DNA of 64,000 nt from Halichoerus grypus (Eukaryota; Chordata; Mammalia; Carnivora; Phocidae). Each line of letters opens with the position of its first letter. Position 1 is the stretch's first letter. The notes under the pieces were generated by a model. The model was not told where the DNA came from. It did not search any database and saw only the letters and a list, made by a program, of their open reading frames with translations. The stretch spans positions 123,932,131 to 123,996,130 of the forward strand of contig NC_135714.1 in the NCBI RefSeq assembly GCF_964656455.1. The letters run 5' to 3'. Of the stretch, positions 1 to 11,462 are shown in pieces. The translations under genes were made by a program, and so were the position numbers.

Positions 1-670
1 CCAACTAAGACCCATTTGTTTCTTGCTCTCCCACCCATATTGACTGTCCAGATCTTGGACTTAACTTGCCTATCAAGACCATGGATCGTCTTAGTAATTA
101 AACTTCCCTAAGCCTTATCTTGTAAGTCTTCACAGATATTCTGGATTCTGCCTACTAACCTAAATCTGTGGCATTTACTTTTCTATACCATTTAAGCCAA
201 AGTCTGAATGTTTGGCTTTGACATTTTTCTTCTTAGACCTTCAGATCTCCTACATATTTTTTTTTTACTTTTTTCCTCTTCTCCTCCCCCACTCTAATAC
301 CAGCCACCATTATCTCTCCTTTGACCTCCAGGAACCTCTCTCTCCTGCCCTCAATATTTCTTGTACATCTCAGTCTTTGTGTTTTGATTTCCCTTGGCTC
401 TTACAATAAAGTCCACACTTCCTTACATGTCCTTTACAGCCCTGAAGATGCATGTATTTCACCTGTAGAAGTGGCACACATTAGATATTCCAGGATATGA
501 CAGTTTTTTCTTAAAAATTTTAAACACTAGAAAAAGACTGATTTTTAAAGTGTATTTCCTTTCATAATTGCACAAGAAATGTATAACTCTTAGAAATACA
601 AATGAGCAAAAATAAAAATACATACTAAACTAAAACCAAGAAAAATCTAAAACACCACAAGAAAAATCAC
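1..670. other. single-copy AT-rich DNA, no gene seen
   Basis: I see no exon, RNA gene or clear transposon here. A T-rich stretch and a CT-rich stretch lie near 255-300. The only longer frame (212-409) is a hydrophobic, T-rich chance frame without family resemblance. Confidence 0.5.
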
Positions 671-925
671 TATTAACTTTTTGGTACATATCCTTTCAGA
701 TTTCTACCCAAGCAAATGTGCATATTTTACAAAATGAAGTTATAAATCACATACTCCCTTACAATATTTGTATTGTTTAATATGTTATGAAAATTCATCA
801 GCATCAGTAAGAAGAGAGGTATAATAGCATTTGAATGGCCATATGATATTCCACTGTATAGGTATACCATAATTTTATCCTCTACTATTGGACCTCTAGA
901 TTGCTTTCATATGTTGTTATGGTTA
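670..925 (-). repeat. old L1 LINE fragment, 3' region, antisense
   Basis: The text resembles the antisense of an L1 3' untranslated region: a pyrimidine-rich run, then 'atattccactgtatagg' and 'accataattttatcc' followed by a 'ttgctttcatatgttg' tail. The match is old and diverged, and I place the borders only roughly. No open frame of ORF2 is kept. Confidence 0.45.
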
Positions 926-1384
926 ATTTTGTTAATTTTATGTGTCAACTTGATTGACCCATGGGGTACCTGGATTAAACCTTATTTCTGGGTGTGTCTA
1001 TAAGAGTGCTTCCAGATGAGATTAGCATTTGAATCAAATGACTCAGTCAAGCAAATGGTTCTGCCTAGTGTGGGGGAATGTCCTTCAATTCATTGGGGGC
1101 TAAATAGAACAGAAGTCAGAGGAAGGAGGAATTTGTGCTTTTTTCTGTCTGCTTGCCTGCTTGTGCTGGGATATCTCATCTTCTCTTCTTCCACCTTTGG
1201 ATTAGGATTTACAACTTCAGCTCTGGTCCTTAGGCCTTTGTATTCTGACTGAATTACCCCACCAGCTTTTCCAGGCTGCCAACTCACAGACGGCAGATTG
1301 TGGGATTTCTCAGCCTCCATAATCACATGAGCCAATTCCTCCCAATATATATACATTATATTACATATGTAATATTATATATAA

Positions 1385-1422
<38 letters not shown>

Positions 1423-1492
1423 ATATCTCCCTTGTATCCTATTGTTCTATTTGTTCTGTTTCTCTGGAGAAAACCTAATAGAGTTGATACTG
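918..1492. repeat. old interspersed mammalian repeat (family not named)
   Basis: It starts near 'ttatgtgtcaacttgattg' and ends with 'tctggagaaaacctaata', a pair of landmarks I know from a widespread mammalian repeat. The middle carries the usual 'agattagcatttgaatc' and 'cagcctccataatcacatg' blocks. It contains an internal TATC microsatellite. A fragment of the same family in the opposite orientation starts at about 3643. I do not trust my memory of the family name, so I leave it open; LTR-like is my best guess. Confidence 0.55.
1386..1422 (+). repeat. (TATC)n microsatellite, about 9 units
   Basis: An uninterrupted tetranucleotide TATC tract lies inside the interspersed repeat at 918-1492, where such repeats normally carry a short AT/CT-rich simple run. 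It is long and pure enough to be length-variable between individuals. Confidence 0.9.
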
Positions 1493-1499
1493 ATGCTGT

Positions 1500-2395
1500 T
1501 GATATTACTGTTTTAAAAAGATAAATTGTCTAGTTCATATATTTCTTCCTAACTTATCTGCTTGTCTTCTTTAGATGAATTCCTAGGTCCTTGGATTTCT
1601 TGGTTAAAGGGCACGAAGTTTTTCCAGTCTTTGCTACGTATTGCCTAATTGAACACCAGGACAGTTACAAAAAAATGAAACAACTGGTAAGTAGAGATAT
1701 ATAGCAGTGACATCTAAGCTTCTGGCCAATGTTTCTCAAACTGAGTATCTTATTCAATTGTTTGGTTTTCTCCATAATGTGGCTTCTCAAGATGGACATC
1801 TTTCCCTACCAGGTGGAAAGCTGGGAGGTTGAATGGGGAAAAGTCCTCCTCCTGCCATTCTTCCAGCTTTCTGATGAGAGAACAATCCTACTTACAAAGT
1901 GCCCAGCATCTCATGAATATCTCCAGGATACTCTCGCAATATTCCCGGCTCCGTTTTGATTAGTCAGCCGTTTCCTTGAAATGGTATGAAGTCAAAGGAG
2001 GGCAATCGGGCTGCCAGCACGGTGACATTAAGAAGTGAAATCACCAACGCTTAGACCCTAGAGCTGAGAGAGAATCCAAGAAACCATTTGGCCCAATTCT
2101 CTGGCTTCCGGCAGATAAGCGATTCCATTAGCTGAAAAGTTTTAGAAGATCTAGACTGCTTTTGGCAAGGAATGGTGTCTCTCTAGTCGTTGTGTTAAGA
2201 TAAAACAGAAATCACTATACGAGGAAAACAAATTACAACTGAAATGAAATGAAAGTGTTATGCCTGTGAAGGACTAGCCAAGAGAGTAGTAACTGCATGT
2301 GTACAGGACTTTCCCTATTCAGTACCTGTTTATAATGTGCACACACACACAGTGCTCAGTATTTAGTGAGTGATTAGTAAGATTCTGTAAAATGG
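1500..2395. other. single-copy DNA, no gene seen
   Basis: No exon-like frame with known homology, no RNA gene and no clear transposon. Base composition is ordinary and AT-leaning. A short (CA)n run sits at about 2339-2351. Confidence 0.45.
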
Positions 2396-2396
2396 G

Positions 2397-2490
2397 TGAA
2401 TGAAACAATGTGAGCGGGCATTGAACCTGAACAGACAGGGGTTCAAATCCCATTTCTGCCACTTATTAGCTGTGATACTTCTTAAACAGA
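2397..2490 (+). repeat. MIR SINE fragment
   Basis: The MIR core is readable: 'gggttcaaatccca' (derived from a tRNA B-box) followed by 'tctgccacttattagctgtg'. The right part is lost. MIRs are ancient tRNA-related SINEs shared by all mammals. Confidence 0.65.
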
Positions 2491-2499
2491 TAAATTGCT

Positions 2500-3640
2500 G
2501 TGAAACACAATAAAAGCTGTGTTCTGGATGAATTCCAGAAGTCAGTGCCAAGTCCTTTTGTAACTTTCTTATGTGAAACCTTACATTAAATTCTTAGGTA
2601 GAAAGAGCAATGTCCAAAACATATCTCAACATGAAATCTAAAGGCTATGGTGTGATATAATAAGAGATTTTTTATGGTAGGAAGCCACTGCTTGCTCAGA
2701 TGATTTTTGAGAATCAGCTTTTATTTCCTTTAATTGTTGCCAACTCTTATAACTGCTGAACCCTTAAGTGCCAAATCACTTAATGACCTCATCTACTGAG
2801 GGAGGCAGAAGGAATTGTGGAATGGACACCATACTTGGTTTTTGATAAGATGAATTACTTTGGCTGGGCAAATAACTGCTGACCTGTGGCACTTCTTTCT
2901 TTCTAATATTTCTATAGTGTCAGCACTTTTCAGGTGCACTAACAGGTGTAGCAAACGAAGGCAACATCTTTGATCCAACTCCATTTCAATCAGGTGAGTT
3001 TTTAGTGGGGTGTGTTGTGGGGAGCAGGTGTTGGAAAGCACAAATGACAAGTTATTTCTGAATTCCAAGGTTACTATTAATGGGCTGGTGAAATAGAGCT
3101 CTGAAGATTCATTCACCTGCTATAGATAAGATTTTTAAAGGGAAGAAATTCTATAGATGTTTTCTGACCGTCAACCAGGAAAACAACAACAAAAAACTTG
3201 TTTTTTTTAAAAAAAGTTAATCTTAGCAACAAATAGGAGAGTAGAGTCAGAGTGGAGGAGAAAGCAGAGAGACGAACCACCTCAGGGTCCAAACAGTGAA
3301 GTCTAGCCTAACGATCCATGGGCGGCTGCTCCCCTCCATCATCCCTCACACTGTTCTGCAGAGGAAGGTGGGTTTAGAAGCTTGGGCAGAACATGGAAGT
3401 GGCACCTAAATCAGGGCCAGATGGCACCTCTGGAAGGCCTGTCGGAAATAAAAGGGGTCTATTTGTTGTTGTACTAGAGCAGGGAGCTCACTGAGTCTTG
3501 CTTCCCTGCCCTCCTTCTGGAAGGTGGGAACACAGGGCCCATGCATTGGCATTCTTCTCCCTCGTGAGCATCACCTCCACTCCCACTCCTTCTACCTCTT
3601 GTTTGTTAAGACAGGAAGAGAGGAGTTTGTAAGATGCTGT
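2500..3640. other. single-copy DNA, no gene seen
   Basis: Nothing recognised. The 107-codon frame on the minus strand at 2793-3116 shows no domain, no repeats and no splice context that I can support, so I treat it as chance. Confidence 0.4.
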
Positions 3641-3642
3641 AT

Positions 3643-3815
3643 GGGTCAGGGTTCTCCAGAGAAACAGCAACATTAGGAAATATATGTAATGGTACATATC
3701 ATATATTATATAAAGGAATATTATATACATATATATAGTATTATCTATCTATGTAGAGTTATTGTATATAACATATAATGTATAACATATATAATATTCC
3801 TTATTCCAAGGAGTT
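3643..3815. repeat. AT-rich tract led by a fragment of the 918-1492 repeat, reversed
   Basis: The block 'cagggttctccagagaaac' at about 3649 is the reverse complement of the 3' end of the repeat at 918-1492. It runs into a (TA)-rich, locally palindromic tract with many 'atatat' units up to 3800. Confidence 0.55.
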
Positions 3816-3819
3816 GGGA

Positions 3820-4010
3820 TTTTTTTAAGGTTTTATTTATTTGTCAGAGAGAGAGAGAGAGAGACAGAGAGGGCGAGAGAGAGGCAGGCAGAGGGAGAAG
3901 CAGGCTCCCCGCTGAACAAGGAGCCCGATGTGGGACTCGGTCACAGGACTCCAGGATCATGACCTAAGCCAAAGGCAGACGTTCAACTGACTAAGCCACC
4001 CAGGCGCACC
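3820..4010 (-). mobile_element. CAN-SINE, antisense
   Basis: Carnivore tRNA-derived SINE read backwards: a T-rich end and 'ttttatttatttgtcagaga', a GA-rich middle (complement of the CT-rich region), then 'ctgactaagccacccaggcg', the complement of the head. Flanks show a short imperfect duplication (ttgggatt / ctgggatt). Confidence 0.93.
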
Positions 4011-4780
4011 TGATTCTGGGATTCTTCAAAGCATCTTCATTTTCTTGTACATGTTGATTATATTCACTGAGCTTCTTGAACTCAAATCAGTTTCTTCAGG
4101 CTACTCCTTAGTGAACTTTTTCTCAGGTTTCAGTATGCTGAAAGAATGGCCTTGAAAGATATTACTACAGGGTCCATTCATAGACATTCTGGATCAACAA
4201 ATTTGGGAATCTTTATTTTTAACAAAAATCCACCTTGGGTGACTCATCCTTTGAGAAACATTGTTCTAGAGCAAGATAGAGATATCCCCTTGAGGATCTA
4301 GCCAAAGAAAAGCCATCTCGGGTCCCAGCTCCACTGAGAATCTCCCTAAGGAACAATGATAAGATCAACCTAACAACTCATTCTTCCCTCCATGTGTCTG
4401 GGACTCCGGGCAGGAGTAAGAAGGGTAAGCTTGAAGTTGAGCTATAATAGGTAAAAGCCAGATTTTCTAATATTTCTTCCAACAGCAATGTTCACTTTGT
4501 TTAGCAGTAGGTCATAGCCTAGATAATGGAGGCCACTTGCTTCATTCACTTTTAGGCAACGTATATGGCAAAACAAACTGAAGAACGACTATGGCTTATG
4601 TATGGTTTACCCACAAGTGGCTAAATGCAGCCAGAGATTATTAGGCCTTTCTAATAGGAAAGAGAGATGTCTGTGTCTCATTTCCATATCCTGTCCCTAC
4701 ACTACCATTCATTTCAACCATCCCCACAGGTTACACTGTAGCACTTATTCATGCAAAGAACTGACTTAGTAGACACTTGA
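4011..4780. other. single-copy DNA, no gene seen
   Basis: No RNA gene, exon or clear transposon recognised. Confidence 0.4.
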
Positions 4781-4784
4781 CCTC

Positions 4785-4895
4785 TATATCTGGGGGGCAC
4801 AGAAAGCTTTTTGAGAGTATGAATTGTGACTTATTTACTCTTCTGACCTCAGTGCCCAACACAGTGCCAGGCATAGAATATGAGCTCAAAAAATA
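4785..4895 (+). repeat. L2 LINE 3'-end fragment
   Basis: Shows the L2 3' signature in order: 'ttgagagtatgaattgtgac' (the place of 'gagggcagggac'), then 'agtgcccaacacagtgccag' and 'gagctcaaaaaata'. It is diverged, as expected for L2. Confidence 0.55.
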
Positions 4896-4899
4896 CCAA

Positions 4900-6876
4900 T
4901 GTCTTCGTATTCAGACAAGCAAGACAATGAAGGAGCATCTACTTTCTGCCAATGTAACATCTGGAAGGACATCTGATGCAATAGCACATATTGATGGCAA
5001 ATAGTCATGACAGCACACATCATTGTATAAATCAGTAGAAAGAAGTTGGCTGGCCACCTTTTTGGTTCTTCCTAGAGCTACACAAATTTGGGATTAATTA
5101 TTCCTGATTAATCCCACTGCGTTGAACAGCTGTATTTATTCAAACTTTAAAATGTGAGGAGCTTTGCCTTGGAAAAAAAGATATAAATGTGCATTATTTT
5201 CAATTATATTCATGAAGAATATGGCTGCAGACTTGTAAATTACCATTTACTTTAAATGATGCCAGTGTTTCATATTTAAGTCACAAATATAAAATTTTCA
5301 GACAGGAGACTCTAGGAATAAAGACATGTATTTTGGCAACATGTGAGGGAAGAGAATCAACTCTACTGTTATAAGGAATGGGGTGCTTTTATATTTAGTG
5401 AAAGAATTGCCTGAGCAAGTTAGACAATTTCCATTTTTGGCTAGGAAAGAAAAATCTGATAAAGTATTTCTGAGTTCTTTGATGAAAAGGTGATAGGACA
5501 CATTTAGAGTGTTCACTCAGTAACAAAAGGCTCCCAGGACACACAGCTGCTCAAGATAGCATGTGTTCGGGGAACAATGAAAATATTACTATTCTTAATA
5601 TTAAAAAGTTTTGTTCTTTCTCAGATGCCAAAAAATAGTCAAATGTTTTGGGCCAATTCCAAGTCCTTTTGGTCAGCCCTGTCTCACATTTTGTGGATGT
5701 TCCTTTAGCAGAAAAAAAAAAACCCACACAAACCCAAAAACCTACCATGTGGACTAGGAGATATACCCCCCAGGAAGAAGAGAGAAGAGGGAGTGAACAT
5801 ACCAACAGTTCTTTGGTTAGGTGTGGAGGCAGCTGTTGAGCCTCAAATACATAAATAAAGGCAAATTCAAAGATCAAGAACACAGATAGCACTGTATAAT
5901 GTTTCTCCCAGCTGCATTTGATATCTCCTACCTTCTTTAACATTATTTTATTGCTTTTTTCTTAGAATGAGTGCAAAATTGTCTGGACCTTCACATGACT
6001 ATTCTAGAGCAGGTCCTACTTTCTGTCTTTTGGATTCATGGAGAAAACAATTTTATTCTTTTCCCCATCTTCAAGCATAAAACTTGAGTCCTTCTCCAGG
6101 ATTTCCATGATTGAAAGTGTTGGGCTTCAAACACTAAAGCAAAGTTAGATAAAGTTTACTTTCAGTGGTATATAATTATTATATACACAGATATTTTCTA
6201 CATATTGACAATGTAGTACTGGGAAAATGTCTTAATAAGCTCCTGACAATAAAAAAATATATTTTGAAACAGTGAACAGAAGGATGAATTTTCACAAATA
6301 GTGCGATGTCTCCTGGACACATTGACAGGAGAGAGTTGTATAAAAATGGGAACTTTTGTAACAGAGAGATCCAAACCAATTTTTCAGGGATGTCACAGGA
6401 GTGAAATTCCATGCTTGGCCATGTTACCGAGGGCCTCAGGATGCCTGGGGGATATAGGATCAAACCATACAGTGAGAGAATTGGCAGCCACATACCTGAT
6501 ATGATGATCTGAAGGATATTGCAAACCTTCTCATCATAAGCTGTCAAAATACCTGGAGTTCCACCTTCAGAGCCATGCTATAGCCTCCAGGAAGATCATG
6601 TTAATATGTAAGTACTTCACCTGCAAGATGTTGCCTTATAATATTAATTCTACCCTTGACAAGGATAAGATAAGCAAGTTTGTATTGTATGCTGGAGAAA
6701 TGGCTCAATGGGAAGGGAGATTTGGAAGATGAGAAAGAAGCTAATAATGGTCTTGAGTGTGGGACCTGCTTGAGTTGTGAGAGGGGTGGAGACTGGTGAG
6801 CCAAGGGACAAGGGTGAGGACGCTCAAGCAGGGCAGGTAGAAGTTAGAGAAGAAGGGTAAAGTCTCAGGGTCCAGG
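4900..6876. other. single-copy DNA, no gene seen
   Basis: About 2 kb with no recognised repeat family, exon or RNA. The overlapping frames at 5551-5943 (-) and 5648-5839 (+) lie on opposite strands of the same DNA and neither has homology I recognise. A 130-codon frame is not unusual in this much AT-rich sequence. Confidence 0.4.
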
Positions 6877-6889
6877 TTACTCTCTGGAT

Positions 6890-7080
6890 TATTTTTTTTT
6901 TAAGATTTTTATTTATTTATTTGAGAGAGAGAGATTGAGAGAATGAGTGGGAGGAGGGGCAGAGGGAGAAGCAGACTCCCTGTGGAGCAGGGAGCCTGGC
7001 GTGGGACTCGATCCCAGGACTCTTGGATCATGACCTGAGCCAAAGGCAGATGCTTAACTGACTGAGCCACCCAGGTGCCC
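6890..7080 (-). mobile_element. CAN-SINE, antisense, perfect 13-bp TSD
   Basis: A T-run and 'atttatttatttgagagaga' lead to 'ctgactgagccacccaggtg'. The target-site duplication ttactctctggat flanks the element exactly (6877-6889 and 7081-7093). The clean duplication argues for a fairly recent insertion. Confidence 0.95.
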
Positions 7081-7093
7081 TTACTCTCTGGAT

Positions 7094-7690
7094 CTTTTGA
7101 TGGTAACTTCTACCAAGTGAGAGTGGAAGATTTTAAATTTTGGAACCTGGGAAAATATCTCACTGTTGGCGTGGGTGAGGTGGAAATGAAAATCCTCTTT
7201 AAGGGGGCAGGGATGATGCGCTTTATGAGAAAGTCAGCTCTGGGTAAGGCACCTCAATTCTCCCCATCTAGAAGCTCAAGAACAGTGTTTCCCAAATACA
7301 ATGTGAGCAACTGTGCAACCAGATGGATATTTTTATTTTAATAATTACATATGTTTAGTATTTATTAGAAAGATGTAAGTACCTTATCAAACCTGTGACT
7401 TCATGAATATTATAATTTAGGAAGAAGCTAAAGTAAAAAGAAAGGGAGTTAATTTAATGGAAAACAATACATAGATACAAAAAATCATGAAGGCATATGA
7501 ATGAATGAAGTGTGGAAAGCACAGTTTCTGAAATTACTTAGGAGTTATGGTGTATTTCTGAGCTAATAAATAGGGCCATCTATCCTAAATGCAAATGACT
7601 GGAAGGGGGAGGGAATGAAGCTGGATCTTCAAAAGAAAGCATTCTGATTTTCACAACATTTTTTTGGAAAGTGATCAGTAGGCAGCACTT
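7094..7690. other. single-copy DNA, no gene seen
   Basis: Nothing recognised. The small frame at 7075-7341 begins inside the SINE head and is not a gene. Confidence 0.4.
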
Positions 7691-7694
7691 CAAA

Positions 7695-7905
7695 GGCAGT
7701 ATTGCAGGGTGGTTAAACACGGTGGGGTCTTTGAAGTCAGGGCCTGAATTTGGACTTTACCAATTATTAGGTGTGTGACCTTGGATAAGACACTGCATTT
7801 CTCTGAGTGTTAGTTTACGGTCACCTGTGAAATGGAAAGAATCTGTCTTTGTAACTATCATAAGGGTTAAAAGAGATGGTGACTATAAAGTGCTCTGCAT
7901 ACCTG
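7695..7905 (+). repeat. MIR SINE
   Basis: Nearly complete MIR: 'gtggttaaacacgg' head region, 'gtgtgaccttggataagaca' core, 'cacctgtgaaatggaaag', and a tail resembling 'aaagtgctctgca'. Sense orientation. Confidence 0.75.
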
Positions 7906-8695
7906 AAAAAAGAAAGATCTCAAAAATCTCAAAAATGGTTGTTTTAATATCCTTCTTAGCCCTTTCTTGCTTGGGCTTTTTTTTTCAACCTTTTAAAAAA
8001 TACCTCTAACTGACCTTTATCACATCTCTAAAGACATACTGCATACTTTGGTTTCTTGTTATATTAGTGGAAAAGATCAAGGAAAAGTAGAGGTTACTTC
8101 CAAGGGAACTCCTGATTGCCACCCTGGGTAATCCAACCATGACTGTTCTGTTTTTTATGCATTTTTTAGCATTCTGGTTCTATTCGTAGAGGATCCCACA
8201 TAATCCATCCCCTACTGCCAAAATTCCAGGAAGGCTTCGTGATGATCCTTTACCCATTCGATACTTTCATAACAGCGAATCAACCTTGTAACTATGTGAC
8301 ACATTCTTTCATTTGTGGGTCATCCACCTCTTTTGGAAAGACATCTGAAATGGAGTCTTCTGTTTTTTTATCTAGATATAGTGTGCCGATTGCTGAGGCC
8401 ACCTAATACCAGGAGAGGGTCAAAAGGAGACATTCCTGAAACAGTTCTTTCTTGTGCCAAATTGACCAGCCTTAGCTTTCTAGAGCTGAATCATAAGTCT
8501 CATTTGTCTAATGCACTAGGCTAACATAATAGTAACCTAAATTACCAGATAACTAAAGCAAGGCTGTTCTATGTTATTTTGACACAGCCCTTTAAACTCC
8601 CTTCAGTGTTTTTATAATATACTTTCAATAACAAAGACATAGATCATCATCATCATGTGCTCATCACCATTGTCAACGTGTTTGATCAGCAGAAT
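7906..8695. other. single-copy DNA, no gene seen
   Basis: No recognised element. A short (ATC)n run is near 8645. Confidence 0.4.
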
Positions 8696-8697
8696 AC

Positions 8698-8840
8698 TGT
8701 CTTTGTTAAGAGCATGGACTTTGCTATGAATCCCTGCTCTATTCCTCACTGTGTGACCTTTAGCCAGTTTCTCTGTTTCTCAGTTTCCCCAGCTATAAAA
8801 TGGTAAGCACATGTAAAATGCTTAGAAGAGTGTCTGTGTG
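8698..8840 (+). repeat. MIR SINE
   Basis: Readable as 'ttaagagcatggactttgct', 'cactgtgtgacctttagcca', 'ctcagtttccccagctataa' and 'aaaatgcttagaagagtgtc', which is the MIR order. It abuts the LTR-like block that follows. Confidence 0.75.
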
Positions 8841-8842
8841 TG

Positions 8843-9345
8843 GCCACCCCCCAGGAGTGGTATGAACTTCCATGTAAAAATCTGCTAGAAATGTCAAGAC
8901 TGATGATACCTCACACATACCAAAGGGATGGGAAAAGGTTTATTGTGAGGAAGGTTTTTTGGGGGAGGCATGGCTGGCCTCCCAAGCTGGTCCAAAAAGG
9001 TCTTGAGAAAGCGAGGAAAGGAGACTAGCTTGGGGTTTTTATTGTGGGTAAGAGGTGGGGTGGGCTGAGGGCCAGACCTTTTGTGGTTTGAATCTCCTTC
9101 TGATGCTAAAGGAGGGAGCACTAGCTTTCTTATCATTTTGCCCAGATATGGGGCATCAGGAGGGGTGAGACCTAAAAGCTGCCAGCAGTAAAACATCAAA
9201 AAATGCAGATTCTTTAATACAGTATGTAGCAGAACACGTGGTCCATAAGTGATGTCCATGACTGTATTTACCTTCCACCCGACCCTAAAGTTCTCTAAAG
9301 CATGATACTCAAGGAGTTTTGACCCAATAATGAGACAAATCATGT
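8843..9345 (-). mobile_element. possible ERV1-type solo LTR, antisense
   Basis: Read on the minus strand, this block has a TATA-like 'acaataaaaacccc' (about 9036-9049) and, roughly 110 bp further, a polyadenylation-type 'cacaataaacc' (about 8937-8947) followed by a short 3' part ending in 'ccactcctgggggtggcc'. That spacing and the C-rich text resemble R/U5 regions of class-I retroviral LTRs. No internal region is attached. The family is unknown to me and the left border is uncertain. Confidence 0.4.
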
Positions 9346-9382
9346 AGACTTACTATATAGACTTGCCATATAGACTTGCTCA
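9346..9382 (+). repeat. three short direct repeats of a 'tagacttg/tagactta' unit
   Basis: The unit 'tatagacttgcc' (with variants) occurs three times in a row at the edge of the LTR-like block. On the minus strand this would lie inside the upstream (U3) part, where short repeats are common. Confidence 0.5.
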
Positions 9383-9854
9383 ATACTAAAAAGTTCTTAA
9401 ACCTCACCTACACCTACAGATTTTCGTGTCCTTGGGTGCCATCTATTGCCAAATAGAGTATCACCCTGAACGTGTTCATGTTGCCCCCAAAAGATCAAAT
9501 CAATATGCCTATTTGAGCATTTCTTTAACAATAGCCTAGACTTAAGAGTAGTCTCTCTGTCTCCCTATCTTTCTATATTTTTATGAGTGTGTGTGTGTAT
9601 GTATGTTTGATAGTGTATCTGTGTACACGTGATAATAAATACAGAATTATTGATTGTACCATTAGTATCAGTACATTGTAATAATTTCATACATTATTAT
9701 CAGTGTCTTTAGGATGGTTAAAAATGTATTCAACCTCAGGACTATAGGAATATGAAGTGATCAGTGTGCTAATATTAGCTTTCAGTTTTAAGTATTTTGC
9801 ATCAAAAGAGCTATGACAAGTCAAAAAGCAAGGAGAACTTCAATGCTGTTTTTT
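9383..9854. other. single-copy DNA, no gene seen
   Basis: Nothing recognised apart from a short (GT)n run near 9588. Confidence 0.4.
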
Positions 9855-10130
9855 TGGTCAGTTTTGTTGCAGCATGATTTACATAAAACAAAATGCAATA
9901 CTTCAAAGTACACAGTATGATAAATTTTGACAAACGTACACAGTCATGTAACCACTATAGCAATCGTGATATTTCCATCACCCCAAAAGTTCTCTTGTGA
10001 CCCTTTGCAGTCAGTCTCCTCCCTGGAACGCCTGTGATCAACCACTGATCTGATTTCTATTATAGTTTTACCTCTTCTGGACTTTCATATAAATGGAATC
10101 ATACAGTATAGGGTCATTTGTGTCCGGTTC
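9855..10130 (-). repeat. old L1 LINE 3' fragment, antisense
   Basis: The order 'gcatgatttacataaaa', 'aagtacacagtatgataaat', 'tccatcaccccaaaagttct' and 'ttcatataaatggaatcata' is the antisense of an old mammalian L1 3' end. It is cut by the LTR-like element that follows. Confidence 0.7.
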
Positions 10131-10560
10131 TTTGTATCTGTGTTCTATAACAAAGTACCACAAACAGTGGCTTAAAGCACCATACATTTATTAGCTCATA
10201 GCTCTGTGGGTCTGAAGCCTAGGTATGGCACAGCTCACCTGAGTATTCTGCTTAGATTTTGAAGGTCAAATCATAAGGCCTCACTGTGCTCCTAACCAGA
10301 GGCTCTGGAGAACACTCCAGTTCCAAGCGTATTCAGGTTGTTGGCAGAATTGCCTTTCTTACAGCTGGAGCACTGAGGTCCTGTCTCCTTGCTGACTGTC
10401 AGTGGGGGGCCATCCTTAGCTCCTGGAGGTGTTTCTCCAGTCATTGCTTGAATGCCCCTATATCTTAGGACCAGCAGCAGCACAGCAAATCCTTCTTATG
10501 GACTCCCCTTTCTGCTGTATCTCTATGACTCCAGCTGGAGAAAATCCTGTGCTTTTTGAG
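10131..10560 (-). mobile_element. MaLR-type LTR (MLT1-like), antisense
   Basis: Begins with 'tataacaaagtaccacaaac' and 'agtggcttaaagcaccatac', the reversed 3' end of MaLR/MLT1 LTRs (sense: '...ttaagccac...gttat'). It continues with 'ggttgttggcagaattgcct' and 'ggagaaaatcctgtgc'. The LTR sits between two antisense L1 pieces. Subfamily not assigned. Confidence 0.55.
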
Positions 10561-10599
10561 AAAGCTGTGGCCATTATTTTTTTCAAATAATTGATATTA

Positions 10600-11060
10600 T
10601 AATTACAAATATGGTAAGCTGCTTGACCTTGTTCTGCAGCTTACTGATGCCCTGGTCACTTTTTTCTAGTCTTTCTGTGCTTTATTTGAACAGTTTTTAT
10701 TGTGAGGTCTTCAAGTTCACTACTTTTTTTTCTTCTGTAGTATATAGTCTGATATTAATTTCATCCACTGTGTGTGTGTGTTTTTTTTTCATCAGGCATT
10801 GTATATTTTATCTCTAAAAGGTGCATTTGGGTTTTTAAAATGTCTTCCATTTTTCTCCTCATCATGCTTATGCTTTCCTCTATCTTCTTGAATATATGTA
10901 GTATTTTAATAGATGGTTTAATGTCCTTTTCTACTAATTCTATCATTGGTATAATTATTTTGTGTAATTATATTCAGTCCAGCTTTATATTTATTTAAAT
11001 TGGGGAAGGAAAGCTGATTCTTGTTTTCTATTTTGTTTAGAAGCTGAAGTCTTTAATGTT
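10600..11060 (-). repeat. old L1 LINE 5' region/ORF1 start, antisense
   Basis: On the minus strand the text reads 'ggacattaaaccatctatta', 'aagatagaggaaagcataag' and 'atgaggagaaaaatggaag'. The same segment appears in sense at 34,650-34,860, which supports the assignment. It is the 5' part of an old L1 and not a working gene. Confidence 0.65.
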
Positions 11061-11278
11061 GATGGGACAAATGTTGAAGGGAGTAATTTGCTTTATGTCC
11101 TCAGGGTATGGGCAAAAATCAGCCAACTAAAAATGTTAAAACTTATCAGTGAGTTAATTCCAACTTGGTGAAAGCTGCTGTTTGATATAATTGGGCAAAA
11201 GTTATGATTATATAATTAGAAAACAGAAATTGACTATGTCTTGAGAGTTCTAAATTTTTGTCTTAAATACAGTAAAAC

Positions 11279-11460
11279 TTTTTTTTTTTGAGATTTTATT
11301 TATTTACTTGAGAGAGAAAGTGATTGAGAGCGAGCACAAGAAGGGGAGGAGCAGGCAGAGAGCGAGAAGCAGACTCCCTGCTGAGCTGGGAGCCCAATGC
11401 CCATCTGGGGACTCCAGGATCAAGATCTGAGCTGAAGACAGGCACTTAACCAGGCGCCCC
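11279..11460 (-). mobile_element. CAN-SINE, antisense, internally deleted
   Basis: T-run and 'gagattttatttatttactt' lead through the GA-rich middle to 'ggcacttaaccaggcgcccc'. The 'tgactgagccac' part of the head is missing, so this copy has a small internal deletion. A short duplication 'cagtaaaa' flanks it (about 11,270 and 11,461). Confidence 0.9.
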
Positions 11461-11462
11461 CA

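Noticed and set aside
5551..5943. 130-codon minus-strand frame
   Set aside because: No homology recognised, and another frame lies on the opposite strand of the same DNA. Could be chance in AT-rich DNA; splice context is absent.
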